Below, one piece after another: positions 1 to 7,510 of a DNA stretch of 64,000 nt. The DNA comes from Pullichristensenella excrementipullorum (GTDB lineage: Bacteria; Bacillota; Clostridia; Christensenellales; Aristaeellaceae), in contig DVOU01000029.1 in NCBI GenBank assembly GCA_018713365.1, positions 1-64,000 on the forward strand, read 5' to 3'. Every line of letters starts with the position of its first letter. Position 1 is the first letter of the stretch. Position numbers and translations under genes: made by a program. The notes beneath the pieces are model-generated. The model saw only the letters and a list, made by a program, of their open reading frames with translations. It did not search any database and was not told where the DNA came from.

Positions 1-30
1 GGAGATGATGTGGTCGCGAATGTCGAACGG

Positions 31-326
31 GGATGCAACCCGTGCCCCTCGCGGGGTCGGAAACGTTCATTATTCCGAAAACAGTCACTGGTATGGTGGA
101 TGCAACCCGCGCCCCTCCCGGGGTCGGAAACTTGATAAGACGGTAATTTTCGTCGATAGCCTTGGATGCAACCCGCGCCCTCGCGGGGTCGGAAACGTCT
201 GCATGGATGTGGAGTGACCGAACATCTTGATGCAACCCGCGCCCCTCCCGGGGTCGGAAACACGGAGTCGTTCAGGACGCGCTCGAGATCGGAGGATGCA
301 ACCCGCGCCCCTTCCGGGGCCGGAAC
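31..326 (+). CRISPR. Trailer end of a CRISPR array (5 repeats, 4 full spacers)
   Basis: Five copies of a repeat of about 33 nt begin near 32, 99, 165, 229 and 295. Each starts GATGCAACCC and ends GTCGGAAAC, with a short CCCC/GGGG hairpin between. Spacers are 32-34 nt and unrelated to each other. Bases 1-31 are part of another spacer, so the array continues off the left edge. The GGAAAC end resembles the 3' end of many type III repeats, which argues that the crRNA strand is +. The fifth repeat is degenerate (end reads GGCCGGAAC), as expected for the leader-distal end, so the leader should lie outside the window. Hairpin loops vary between repeats (TCGC or TCCC), and the third repeat lacks one C. 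The array converges on the cas operon on the other strand. Confidence 0.95.
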
Positions 327-370
327 TGCCAGTCCATTCCAATGCCGACCGGCATCAACGCCCAAAAATA

Positions 371-415
371 CACCGCGCCGCACGGGTCTCTTCGTGCGGC
401 GCGGTGCGCTTTTTT
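371..415. terminator. Bidirectional intrinsic terminator between array and cas operon
   Basis: A perfect 14-bp stem (371-384 with 393-406) encloses an 8-nt loop. It is followed on + by six T residues (410-415) and on the minus strand by a TATTTTTGGG tract. It lies just past the last repeat and 8 nt past the cas6 stop codon, so it can end both the rightward array transcript and the leftward cas operon. Confidence 0.9.
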
Positions 416-422
416 CGGGCGG

Positions 423-1160
423 TCAGGCTCTGTGTTCTGTGCCACCCATGCCAAGCGTGGTCTTGATGCCTATGCCGGCGTAGTCGGCAAAATAGAGCAG
501 GGCGTCGGCGAGCTGGCGGTGGAAGCCTGTCAGCCGGTTTTCCAGCGTCAGTTCCCCGACAAAGCCGGGAATGGTCTGGCCCTTGATGTGGTAGGGCTGG
601 TCGCGCAGGCGGTAATGGCGGCAGAGCAGGCCCGCGGCCATGGCCTCCATGCCCTGACCGTCCTCATCCTCGATGGGACATTCGGGGAAACAGGCGTTCC
701 ACTTCTTCATCAGGCTCTGCAATATGAGGCGGGGCGTGGGCAGTATCTGGTACTCCCCACGGCTTTTGAAGGCGGTGGGCGTGTTGAACGACAGCGCGTG
801 CGTGGAGGTAGCCGCGGCAGCGCGCAGAAACAGCGCCTCGGGCGTGGCAATCTCGTCGCGCGTGCGGCGCGTGGCGCGCAGTTCGACCTGCTCCCGCTTG
901 AGGCGGTAGACTGTCTCCGCTTCCAGAAGCGGCGCGAGCGCTTCCCGCGCTTCCTCGCCCAGAAGTGTCACCGTCCAGAGGATACGGCCATCGCGGGCGC
1001 AGAGGTACTGGCTGACGGGCGAAGGGCCGTCCTGATGAATCTTTTGCGCGTATCCCTGCGGGCCGCGCTCCAGAAGGGCGGCGTAGAGGTGGTAGCCCCA
1101 TTCGGGCCGACAGGCGATGACGCGGTCGGGCGTCAGTTCGATGCGGCAGCGCACGATCAT
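423..1160 (-). CDS. cas6: Cas6 crRNA-processing endoribonuclease
   Basis: A 245-aa protein of normal Cas6 length. Cas6 cuts the repeats of the pre-crRNA to give mature guides for the effector. The C-terminus shows the family's glycine-rich RNA-binding loop (GIGIKTTLGMGG, about residues 229-240) after the segment GFVGELTL, and the N-terminal half is consistent with the first ferredoxin-like fold. The longer upstream reading frame is an artefact: the ATG at 1160 overlaps the stop of the sigma-like gene by 4 nt (ATGA), so the two genes are translationally coupled. It is the last gene of the operon and the one nearest the array. The catalytic histidine was not assigned. The family call is firm; the subfamily is not. 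Confidence 0.9.
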   Translation of the reverse strand: MIVRCRIELTPDRVIACRPEWGYHLYAALLERGPQGYAQKIHQDGPSPVSQYLCARDGRILWTVTLLGEEAREALAPLLEAETVYRLKREQVELRATRRTRDEIATPEALFLRAAAATSTHALSFNTPTAFKSRGEYQILPTPRLILQSLMKKWNACFPECPIEDEDGQGMEAMAAGLLCRHYRLRDQPYHIKGQTIPGFVGELTLENRLTGFHRQLADALLYFADYAGIGIKTTLGMGGTEHRA

Positions 1161-2089
1161 AATAAGTTCTCCCTCTTGAAGGTCCTGTAGGCGTCGCGCT
1201 GGTTGCTGATGGTCGCGTCGCTGCGCAGTTCCACGCCCTCTGTGCGCAGGTACTGGGTGTAGACGTCGATGGGAAGGGGCTGGGTGGCCTCTTCCATCGG
1301 GCGGCCCGGCACCATTTCGCCGTAGGGCTTGAGATGCGCGCGCTCGACGGCGGCCACTGTGCGGCAGGAGGCGTCCATGAAGAAATCCAGAAACGCCAGA
1401 TACATGGCGCGGAAGAGGTCGCGCTCGTGGCGGAGGAAAAACGCGCCGCCGCCTCTGGCGATGATGTCCGTGGCCTCGTCGGTGAAGAACATGCGGTAGT
1501 AGCGGACGCGGGCGGGGTTGTTGGCCTGCCCGCGGAGCTTTGTGGGCAGGTCGAGGATGAGGGAAAGAAGCGCCAGAAATCGTTCGTGCATCTCTGCCCG
1601 CTCTTCCGGGCCGGAGGCGGTGCTGTCGGGCAGCAGATCTCCCAAAGTTTGGCCGTTCGCGTCCTCGCTGGAGATGGGCCTGTCCAGAGAGATGTTGCTC
1701 ACCCACTTGCTTTTTCTCTTGCCGTCCTTCTCCTTGCCGTCGTTTGTCTCGCCGTCCTTCTTTTCGCCATCCTCGTCATTCGGCTTGATGGTCTTGCAAT
1801 GATCGCCCCTGTCTTTGTGGTATATTTCAATTTTGATCTTATCCAGCTTATGCCCCCAATAGTTCTTGAGAGACCCTTTGGATGGGTCGAAGTTTTTCTG
1901 GACCACTTCCCAGAGGTAGGAAAGGTATTCCCAGTCCTTGCTGGTTGGCGGAAAGAGTGCCATCAGGGCCTGTCCGATCTCCACATTGAGCTTCAGGCGC
2001 ACGGCGTCGTCGCCTTCCCCGAGCGCTTTCCACTGGATGACGAGGGCTTCCAGCCGCTCCCACAGCGCGTCTTTGGTCTCTTTGCTCAT
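1157..2089 (-). CDS. Sigma-70-like protein encoded inside the type III cas operon
   Basis: A 310-aa protein with pieces that resemble a sigma-70 factor. Residues 67-95 (FDPSKGSLKNYWGHKLDKIK and following) look like the core-polymerase-binding and -10 region (region 2). Residues 134-156 (SLDRPISSEDANGQTLGDLL) match the SLDxPIx(n)TLGDLLPD stretch common in sigma factors. Between them lies a Lys/Asp-rich low-complexity linker (about 100-128). The C-terminal third ends in a basic, helix-rich segment (ISNQRDAYRTFKREN) that could be a region-4-like DNA-binding end. The start at 2089 has a GAGGTG ribosome site. The gene sits 10 nt after the CARF gene and overlaps cas6 by 4 nt. Sigma factors are known effectors of type III-E and of CalpL-type systems; use by this locus is inference. 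It could instead be a non-sigma DNA-binding regulator. Confidence 0.6.
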   Translation of the reverse strand: MSKETKDALWERLEALVIQWKALGEGDDAVRLKLNVEIGQALMALFPPTSKDWEYLSYLWEVVQKNFDPSKGSLKNYWGHKLDKIKIEIYHKDRGDHCKTIKPNDEDGEKKDGETNDGKEKDGKRKSKWVSNISLDRPISSEDANGQTLGDLLPDSTASGPEERAEMHERFLALLSLILDLPTKLRGQANNPARVRYYRMFFTDEATDIIARGGGAFFLRHERDLFRAMYLAFLDFFMDASCRTVAAVERAHLKPYGEMVPGRPMEEATQPLPIDVYTQYLRTEGVELRSDATISNQRDAYRTFKRENLL

Positions 2090-2099
2090 GCGCGTCACC

Positions 2100-2729
2100 T
2101 CACAGGGAGAGGATGCGGCGGATGGACGCCGCGGGGTCGGGGACGCCGCGCTCCGCCAGCATGCGGACGATCTCGTCGAGCTGCACGAGCGCGGTCTCGT
2201 CGTAGACGAGGGCTTTCCACGCGCTGGGGTCTTTCCCGGCGCTGCGGTCCACGCCGCCGTAGACCACGCAGGCAATGGAGGCGTTGCGCTTGACGCGGTA
2301 GGCGTATTGCAGCGCCATGACCACCGCCTGCGAAAGGGGCTTGGAGCCAAAGGTCATGCAGGCGAACAGCTCATCGTCGTCCTCCACTTCGTCGATGAGC
2401 TTTTGAAAGGCGTCCACGTGGGCGGCGACGGCGTCGCCCATCTCCAGCGGCACGCGGCGCACCTCGGGCGCGTTGAGGCCTCGGCGCGCGCAGAGATCGG
2501 CGAGCTGCGTTTTGAGCGCGGTGAGGTTGTTCTCCGCATCCTGCGTGGGCGCGGTGAGGGCGATGAGGCGCGCGTCCTCGCCGGGGCGCAGATAGCCGTT
2601 GATGGCGGTGAGGATGGGGAAGCTGGTCTTTTCCTCCATGTCCAGGTGGGTGTTGCCCACGGCGCGGTAGCGGTAGGCGCGCAGTTGGCCCGCGACCTGC
2701 AGGGGAACGACGGTGATGAATTTTTTCAT
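2100..2729 (-). CDS. Stand-alone CARF-like protein (cyclic-oligoadenylate sensor or ring nuclease)
   Basis: A 209-aa protein. Residues 117-145 (DDDELFACMTFGSKPLS and following) match the DxTGGxK-type motif that follows the central strand of CARF domains, here altered to MTFGSK. The first 165 residues are consistent with one Rossmann-like CARF fold, and the rest is a short helical tail. There is no HEPN, nuclease or membrane domain, so it is either a ring nuclease that destroys the second messenger or a sensor that acts through a partner. It overlaps the CARF-HEPN gene upstream by 4 nt and is followed 10 nt later by the sigma-like gene, which makes that protein the obvious candidate partner. 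The CARF call rests on motif and context only. Confidence 0.65.
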   Translation of the reverse strand: MKKFITVVPLQVAGQLRAYRYRAVGNTHLDMEEKTSFPILTAINGYLRPGEDARLIALTAPTQDAENNLTALKTQLADLCARRGLNAPEVRRVPLEMGDAVAAHVDAFQKLIDEVEDDDELFACMTFGSKPLSQAVVMALQYAYRVKRNASIACVVYGGVDRSAGKDPSAWKALVYDETALVQLDEIVRMLAERGVPDPAASIRRILSL

Positions 2730-3982
2730 TTTGACGTCTCCTTTCGGGGGCAGAGGCGGAGGTTTTCAAGGGCGGCGGTGATGGCGTCGCGCACGTCTTT
2801 GGCGGTGGTCTGGGCAGCGACTTTGTAGCCGTGGGTGTAGAGGAATTTCTTATCCCTCTTCAATTCTTCCGATTCCTTTCCGCTGGCATGATTGGCAAGA
2901 TTGCGCAATATCTGTATGTACCTGTAATCGTTGAGGATCGCACGCATTTGGTCGTTGGTACAGTGTACCTGAAACTTGCTTAATTCATCCAATTCTTGCA
3001 CCGATTTGTTAGGCTTCAGCCAAAGCCAGCGAAACCTCGTAAAGCATACTTCTTCTTTTTCCTGGTACTCCAGCACTGGCACTGCAAAGTCTGCCAAATC
3101 CACGCTGAGGATGTCTTTGTCGCGTTCATGCAGGATATATCCCGGTATGCGCTCCTTGTAGATGGTAAGCGCCTGTTGCAGCATGTCGCTTTCCACGCAC
3201 CACTTGATGATGCCGGGGATGGTCATCTTTTTCCCGTACTTCTGCCGGAAAGCGGGCAGCAGGGCGCGCATGAGCAGGTCTGCGTGTTTTTCCGCGCCGT
3301 CCATGGCGGCGTTGAAGGCCTCCATGCGCTCGGGGAGCTGTTCCGTGCGGCAGAGCGCGATAGTTCCCCACAGCTCTTCCATGGCCGAGAGCAGCGCTTC
3401 GATGTGCGCGTCCTGCGCGGGTTCGCCATAGTATTCGCGCAGCGTGCGCACATTGCCGAAGGAAGAGGCTTCCTGCATGCCGCCGATGAGGTCAAAAAGG
3501 CGGATGATTGGCATGGCGTCCGTGATCTTGCGGTCATTGAAGTTGCTGTACACCGCGCCGGAGGTCCTGACGCCGGCATAGCTCAGGGCGCGGCTGATGA
3601 GTAGCAGATACATGACGGCATCGCGGAAGCCGCCTGTCGTTTCCAGGAATATTTCGTCATCCTTCTGCGTTTTGGAAATGACTTCCGGCAGTATGTCCTG
3701 CGCGAAGTCCTTGCCTGTGGGGATGAAGATGGGGTGGCACCGCACCTTGGGGTTTGCCTCCCCCACGACCTTCTGAAAGCGTCCCCAGGCTTTTTCCTCC
3801 GCCTCCGTGGTGACGAGGCAGAGTATCTCCGAAATGTCCGGGTGTTCCCGGAGCAGGTACTTCACCGGCGCGTCGTTGGTCTGCACGCCCTCCACAGGGC
3901 CGCCGACCGGGCACTCGTAGGCGGCGGGGGACGTGTTATTGGGGTTGTACGCGCTCAGGTAGAGAATGATCTTCTTCGCCAT
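2726..3982 (-). CDS. CARF-HEPN ribonuclease, TM1812/Csx1-Csm6 type
   Basis: A 418-aa ancillary type III effector. The N-terminal half is a CARF domain, with ETTGGFRD at residues 114-121 as the ligand-binding motif (compare D-T-H/G-GFR in TM1812/Csx1 proteins). The C-terminal half has an R-x4-H HEPN motif, RNLANH (360-365), the signature of the RNase site. In this family cyclic oligoadenylate made by Cas10 binds CARF and switches on non-specific RNA cutting. The ATG overlaps the stop of the upstream RAMP gene by one base (TAATG). Its presence implies that the Cas10 here still makes a cyclic nucleotide signal. Which ring size it reads cannot be told from sequence. Confidence 0.85.
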   Translation of the reverse strand: MAKKIILYLSAYNPNNTSPAAYECPVGGPVEGVQTNDAPVKYLLREHPDISEILCLVTTEAEEKAWGRFQKVVGEANPKVRCHPIFIPTGKDFAQDILPEVISKTQKDDEIFLETTGGFRDAVMYLLLISRALSYAGVRTSGAVYSNFNDRKITDAMPIIRLFDLIGGMQEASSFGNVRTLREYYGEPAQDAHIEALLSAMEELWGTIALCRTEQLPERMEAFNAAMDGAEKHADLLMRALLPAFRQKYGKKMTIPGIIKWCVESDMLQQALTIYKERIPGYILHERDKDILSVDLADFAVPVLEYQEKEEVCFTRFRWLWLKPNKSVQELDELSKFQVHCTNDQMRAILNDYRYIQILRNLANHASGKESEELKRDKKFLYTHGYKVAAQTTAKDVRDAITAALENLRLCPRKETSK

Positions 3983-5847
3983 TAGCGTTTCCTCCGTTGC
4001 TGTTGTTGTCTGCCGAACTTTTGCAGAAGCAGTTCTTCCTTTTCCTCTACGGTGGCCGGCTGTTGCCTGCTCGGGGCCTGCTCGCTTTGGGCGCGCCGGA
4101 TCTCTCCCGCCGAGGGCAGGGGCGCGCGGGTGTTTTTGTATTCGCGCAGGTCCATGTAGCCGAACGCCCCGCCTTCCTGAACGGCGCTCTTCATGTAGAG
4201 GAAGTCGCGGATGGCGGACATCTCGCGCAGCGGGCGCTTTTTCGCGCCGCCCAGGGCCGCCGTTGCCTCCCGTTCGTAGGCGCTGATGCAGTCCCGCACG
4301 GCTTTTTGCAGCGCCGCGTCCGTTTTCTGACTGGGCGCGGGACAGAGCGATCCGCCGTAAAGGTCGTCCGGCGCAAATTCCACCATGCGCTCCACGCGCA
4401 CGCTCATCCGCCCGTAGCCGTAGGGCTTGCCCATGCCGACGTTCTGGTAACAGCCCTCATCCAGACAGAGCGACCACACAAGCAGGCCAAGTTCGGCGTC
4501 GGAGAGGTTCTTAAAGCGCACCACGCCGTGGAAGCGCGTCCCCGCGGGCAGCGGACACAGCGCGGTGCCGACCTTTTCCTTGCCCAGAGGGACATCCGTC
4601 TTTTGCGCGTCCTTGAGCCAGTACTGCTTGAAGCCGCGCAGGCGGAAGTCATCGTCGTTGTAGTGCTTCACGCCCGACTGCAGTTGCGCGGGGCGCAGGT
4701 AGCCGGGGTAATAGCCCGGTTTCGGCTCTCCAAGGATCATGCGCACCGGCGCACCTTCCCGCGCGCCCGCCTCGGCGACAAAGTCGCCAAAGGAGACGCG
4801 GGAACGGTAGGCCAACCTGCCCCGGGAAAAACCGAGGATGGCGCTGGGGCAGTCCAAGGGGCCGGCGTCCGTAAGTTCCTTGTGCTTGGGCGGCAGGCCG
4901 TCGGCGATGGCGTGTTCGTAGCCGATGCGCAGGAACAAGGACATGCCGAAATACACACGGCCATCCCTGCGGATGTAAAAGACGGGCTTTGCTGGTTCGC
5001 CCTGCTCCGGCAACTTCCAGAAACTCGCGGGCCTTAGACCGTTTTTGCGCTTCTCCCAATCCGCTTTATAGGAGAGGACATCTTCCTGCGGTATGGCAAC
5101 GGCTTCACCCGTTTTGTCCTCTTCCGGGAACAGGTAGAGGGGGTTGGGCTTGAGCGCCGCCTTGCCCGTGTAGAGAAGCGTGCCTTTCTGCGTGCCATCC
5201 GCCCATGGCTCGATGCGCACTTCCTCAACGCGCTCCCCGTTCGTGCTGTAAAAGACAGGAAGTGTTCTTGCGTAGTTTTCGCCCACCGGCGAGGCGCTAC
5301 GGGGGACGCGGAAGTACTTTCCACCCTGCGTCGGATAGATCACATAACCGTTCCCTTCGCAGTGGATGTAGCCGGCGCGGACATTTTCAGGGATGGAATA
5401 CGTCTTTCCCGAAGCGCTGCGCCGCGCGGTGACGCCCAGGGCATTGTGGTAATACGCCTTCAGCGCGCCCGCGGTACTGCCGGACGCCGAGGCGAACTCG
5501 CGGTAAAAGGGGCGGTAGTTGCCTATATCCTCCCCCACCCGCACGGGGGCGAAGCTGAGGATCTGCATGTTCTCCCGCGTCAGGCCGCGGATGGTGGAGC
5601 CGGGGATGGCCAGCGCGCCATCCGGGGTGCGGAAAAAGCGCGATGCGTCGCCGGGGCTTCTGCCCTTTTCCCCCGCGACGAACACGGGCGTCTCTGCCGT
5701 CAGCGTGATGTGGAGTTCACCTGTGCGGCGCTGCGGGTCGATGCGGTCGTGGGGCGGAAGGTCGTCCATGCCCTGATAGGGCAGCCACGGGCTTTCCGCA
5801 AAGGATATGAAGTTGTAGGGGGCATGCACCGTGTTTTTGCCATCCAT
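3982..5847 (-). CDS. TIGR03986-family RAMP protein (Cas7-insertion subunit)
   Basis: A 621-aa RAMP-superfamily backbone subunit. The N-terminal HAPYNFISF segment is typical of the TIGR03986 family. IPGSTIRGLTREN (about 81-93) is the RAMP helix-loop that holds crRNA, and GMGKPYGYGRMSV near residue 490 is a glycine-rich RAMP loop. A large middle region with no obvious RAMP motif separates them, which fits the Cas7-with-insertion subunit of III-Dv complexes. The open frame extends upstream to a TTG, but the GGAGG site lies 9-10 nt before the ATG at 5847, so that start is chosen. It begins 2 nt after the Csx19-like gene. The C-terminal tail is Gln/Arg-rich. Confidence 0.85.
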   Translation of the reverse strand: MDGKNTVHAPYNFISFAESPWLPYQGMDDLPPHDRIDPQRRTGELHITLTAETPVFVAGEKGRSPGDASRFFRTPDGALAIPGSTIRGLTRENMQILSFAPVRVGEDIGNYRPFYREFASASGSTAGALKAYYHNALGVTARRSASGKTYSIPENVRAGYIHCEGNGYVIYPTQGGKYFRVPRSASPVGENYARTLPVFYSTNGERVEEVRIEPWADGTQKGTLLYTGKAALKPNPLYLFPEEDKTGEAVAIPQEDVLSYKADWEKRKNGLRPASFWKLPEQGEPAKPVFYIRRDGRVYFGMSLFLRIGYEHAIADGLPPKHKELTDAGPLDCPSAILGFSRGRLAYRSRVSFGDFVAEAGAREGAPVRMILGEPKPGYYPGYLRPAQLQSGVKHYNDDDFRLRGFKQYWLKDAQKTDVPLGKEKVGTALCPLPAGTRFHGVVRFKNLSDAELGLLVWSLCLDEGCYQNVGMGKPYGYGRMSVRVERMVEFAPDDLYGGSLCPAPSQKTDAALQKAVRDCISAYEREATAALGGAKKRPLREMSAIRDFLYMKSAVQEGGAFGYMDLREYKNTRAPLPSAGEIRRAQSEQAPSRQQPATVEEKEELLLQKFGRQQQQRRKR

Positions 5848-5849
5848 GT

Positions 5850-6212
5850 TCAACACTCCTCCCAACCGCAGATGCGCGTCGCGGCGATGTATGTCTGTCC
5901 GTCCTCGTCCGCCATCAGGGTGCTTGCCATTTTCAGGCGCGCGCCGTAGGCGGGGTTTTCGATCCTGTAAGCCTTTTCCAGTATATTGTCGCCCTCCTCC
6001 TGCGTCAGCGCCGCGCCCTGCAGCGCGCCATCGCGGCGAAAGAGGCGCACTTCGGTATGCGCGTCAAAGAAGCGCGCTTCCACAAGTTCTTCCGTTTCCA
6101 TGTTCTTCGGGGTCGCGCCCAGCGACATGCCGCCCAGCGAGCGCACCAGCGCCCAGGGGAGCGCCAGTCCGCGGCGCAGAGCTTCTTCGACAGAAAGGCG
6201 TTCCAGCTTCAT
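5850..6212 (-). CDS. csx19: Csx19-like small subunit of the type III-D complex
   Basis: A 120-aa protein with no strong motif of its own. The stretch EARFFDAHTEVRLFRRDGA (about 44-62) resembles the short conserved core of Csx19 proteins, and the length and place (between the double Cas7 and the TIGR03986 RAMP) are those of csx19 in III-Dv loci. Its ATG overlaps the stop of the upstream gene by 4 nt, so it is coupled to the complex genes. Csx19 is a structural part of the effector with no known catalytic role. A longer upstream reading frame exists but is shadow of the RAMP gene. The family assignment is mainly positional. Confidence 0.55.
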   Translation of the reverse strand: MKLERLSVEEALRRGLALPWALVRSLGGMSLGATPKNMETEELVEARFFDAHTEVRLFRRDGALQGAALTQEEGDNILEKAYRIENPAYGARLKMASTLMADEDGQTYIAATRICGWEEC

Positions 6213-7510
6213 CGTATTGCCTCCTTCCAGGCGCGCATCCATTCCGCGAACAGGCCCTCGGGGTCGCTTGCCTCGCAGCCGGCCCCGGCAAAGCGCAAAC
6301 TGGCCGTCCGACCGTCGGCATGGTGGGCTTCCAGGCGTTCCACGCGCAGATAGCCGCGCCCAATGGCGCTGCCGCTGCCGAGGTTGTACAGCCCCAGCCC
6401 CAGATCGCGCAGCGCGTAGAAGAGCAGCGCGCACCCCAACGGCTCCGCAGGCGCGGTGAGGCGCAGGCGCACCTCGCCGCACAGCGGTTCTTCCGTAAAC
6501 AGGCCGCCGCGGATGACGCCGCCGGTAAAGCGGTCGATGCGTATGCGGCTGATCTCCCGCTTCTGAGGCGCGGAGACACGCACGTCCTCAAAGCGCACGC
6601 TGCCGGCGACGCCCATATCCTTTTCCTTGTTTTGCGGATCCTTCTTGCCCTCTGCCCCCCTACCAAACAACGACTCTATATAGGTCTTAGGCTCTTTGAC
6701 CAGTTTGACACTGTGAACGATCATCTCCGCGCGGGCGCGCACGGCGCCCTTGATGGAGGAGGCGGGCAGTATGGGCGCGCCATCCTCGGCGAGGTTCGGC
6801 GTGACGCTCTGCTGTCCATCGCCCCTGTACTCCACGGAAGCCGCGCGCACGAGCAGGCTGTCCGCCATGCCGGTCAATGTAAAGGTGACATTGCCCGCTG
6901 CCTGCATGGAGGGAAGTTCGAGGAGGTCGCCGCCTTCCTCGTCGCTGCGCCACGCCGCGCGCGCGTCGGCCTTGCGCAGGTCGTAGGCGCGCTTGCGCAC
7001 TTGCAGCGTCACGCGGCCAAAGCCATTGCTCTTCTGCGCGCCCAGACGGACAAGGCCGCTGTTGAGCGCCGCGAGCATTCCCTCGGTGGCGGCGAGTTCG
7101 TCCTCCGCAAGCGTCCTGCCCAGCCACGTCAGCGTGAAGGCGAACTTCGCCCCGGGGCTGAGCTGCGCCACGTCGAACTTGCCGCCCTCGTCGGCGCTGC
7201 CACGCTTGCCGCAAATGCGCAGGCGCGGGCGCGTGGCGCGCGGGGCGTCCGCGGTAAAGCGGGCGTCAGAAAACAGCAGGCTGCCCGGGTGTTTCTGTGA
7301 GCCGAACAGCGCCTCGACAAGGCCGCGCCACGCGCTCCCCTCCAGCCAGTTGCGCATCGCGCCGGACAGAGAGCTGCCCGGCACGAACGCTATGCCGTCC
7401 GCGTCCGTCAGCACTGTTTCCAGATCGCCGTCCGCCGCGCCCACGCGCAGGGGCGTTTCGCAAAGGCCGTTTACCAGATAGCGCACGGCGTAGAAAAACG
7501 TTGCGCTCAT
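6209..7510 (-). CDS. Double Cas7 RAMP protein (Cas7-2x)
   Basis: A 433-aa fusion of two Csm3-like RAMP units. Unit one has PGSSLSGAMRNWL (44-56) and the loop LGAQKSNGFGRVTL (156-169). Unit two has PASSIKGAVRARA (249-261) and GSGSAIGRGYLRV (378-390). Cas7 units form the backbone of the effector and carry the acidic residue that cuts target RNA every 6 nt. Candidate aspartates sit just before the first SSL helix (Asp27, Asp29, Asp36) and before the second (Asp231, Asp243). The ATG at 7510 overlaps the preceding stop by 4 nt; the frame open to 8143 is not used. Two fused Cas7 units directly before a Csx19-size gene are diagnostic of the III-Dv arrangement. Confidence 0.85.
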   Translation of the reverse strand: MSATFFYAVRYLVNGLCETPLRVGAADGDLETVLTDADGIAFVPGSSLSGAMRNWLEGSAWRGLVEALFGSQKHPGSLLFSDARFTADAPRATRPRLRICGKRGSADEGGKFDVAQLSPGAKFAFTLTWLGRTLAEDELAATEGMLAALNSGLVRLGAQKSNGFGRVTLQVRKRAYDLRKADARAAWRSDEEGGDLLELPSMQAAGNVTFTLTGMADSLLVRAASVEYRGDGQQSVTPNLAEDGAPILPASSIKGAVRARAEMIVHSVKLVKEPKTYIESLFGRGAEGKKDPQNKEKDMGVAGSVRFEDVRVSAPQKREISRIRIDRFTGGVIRGGLFTEEPLCGEVRLRLTAPAEPLGCALLFYALRDLGLGLYNLGSGSAIGRGYLRVERLEAHHADGRTASLRFAGAGCEASDPEGLFAEWMRAWKEAIR

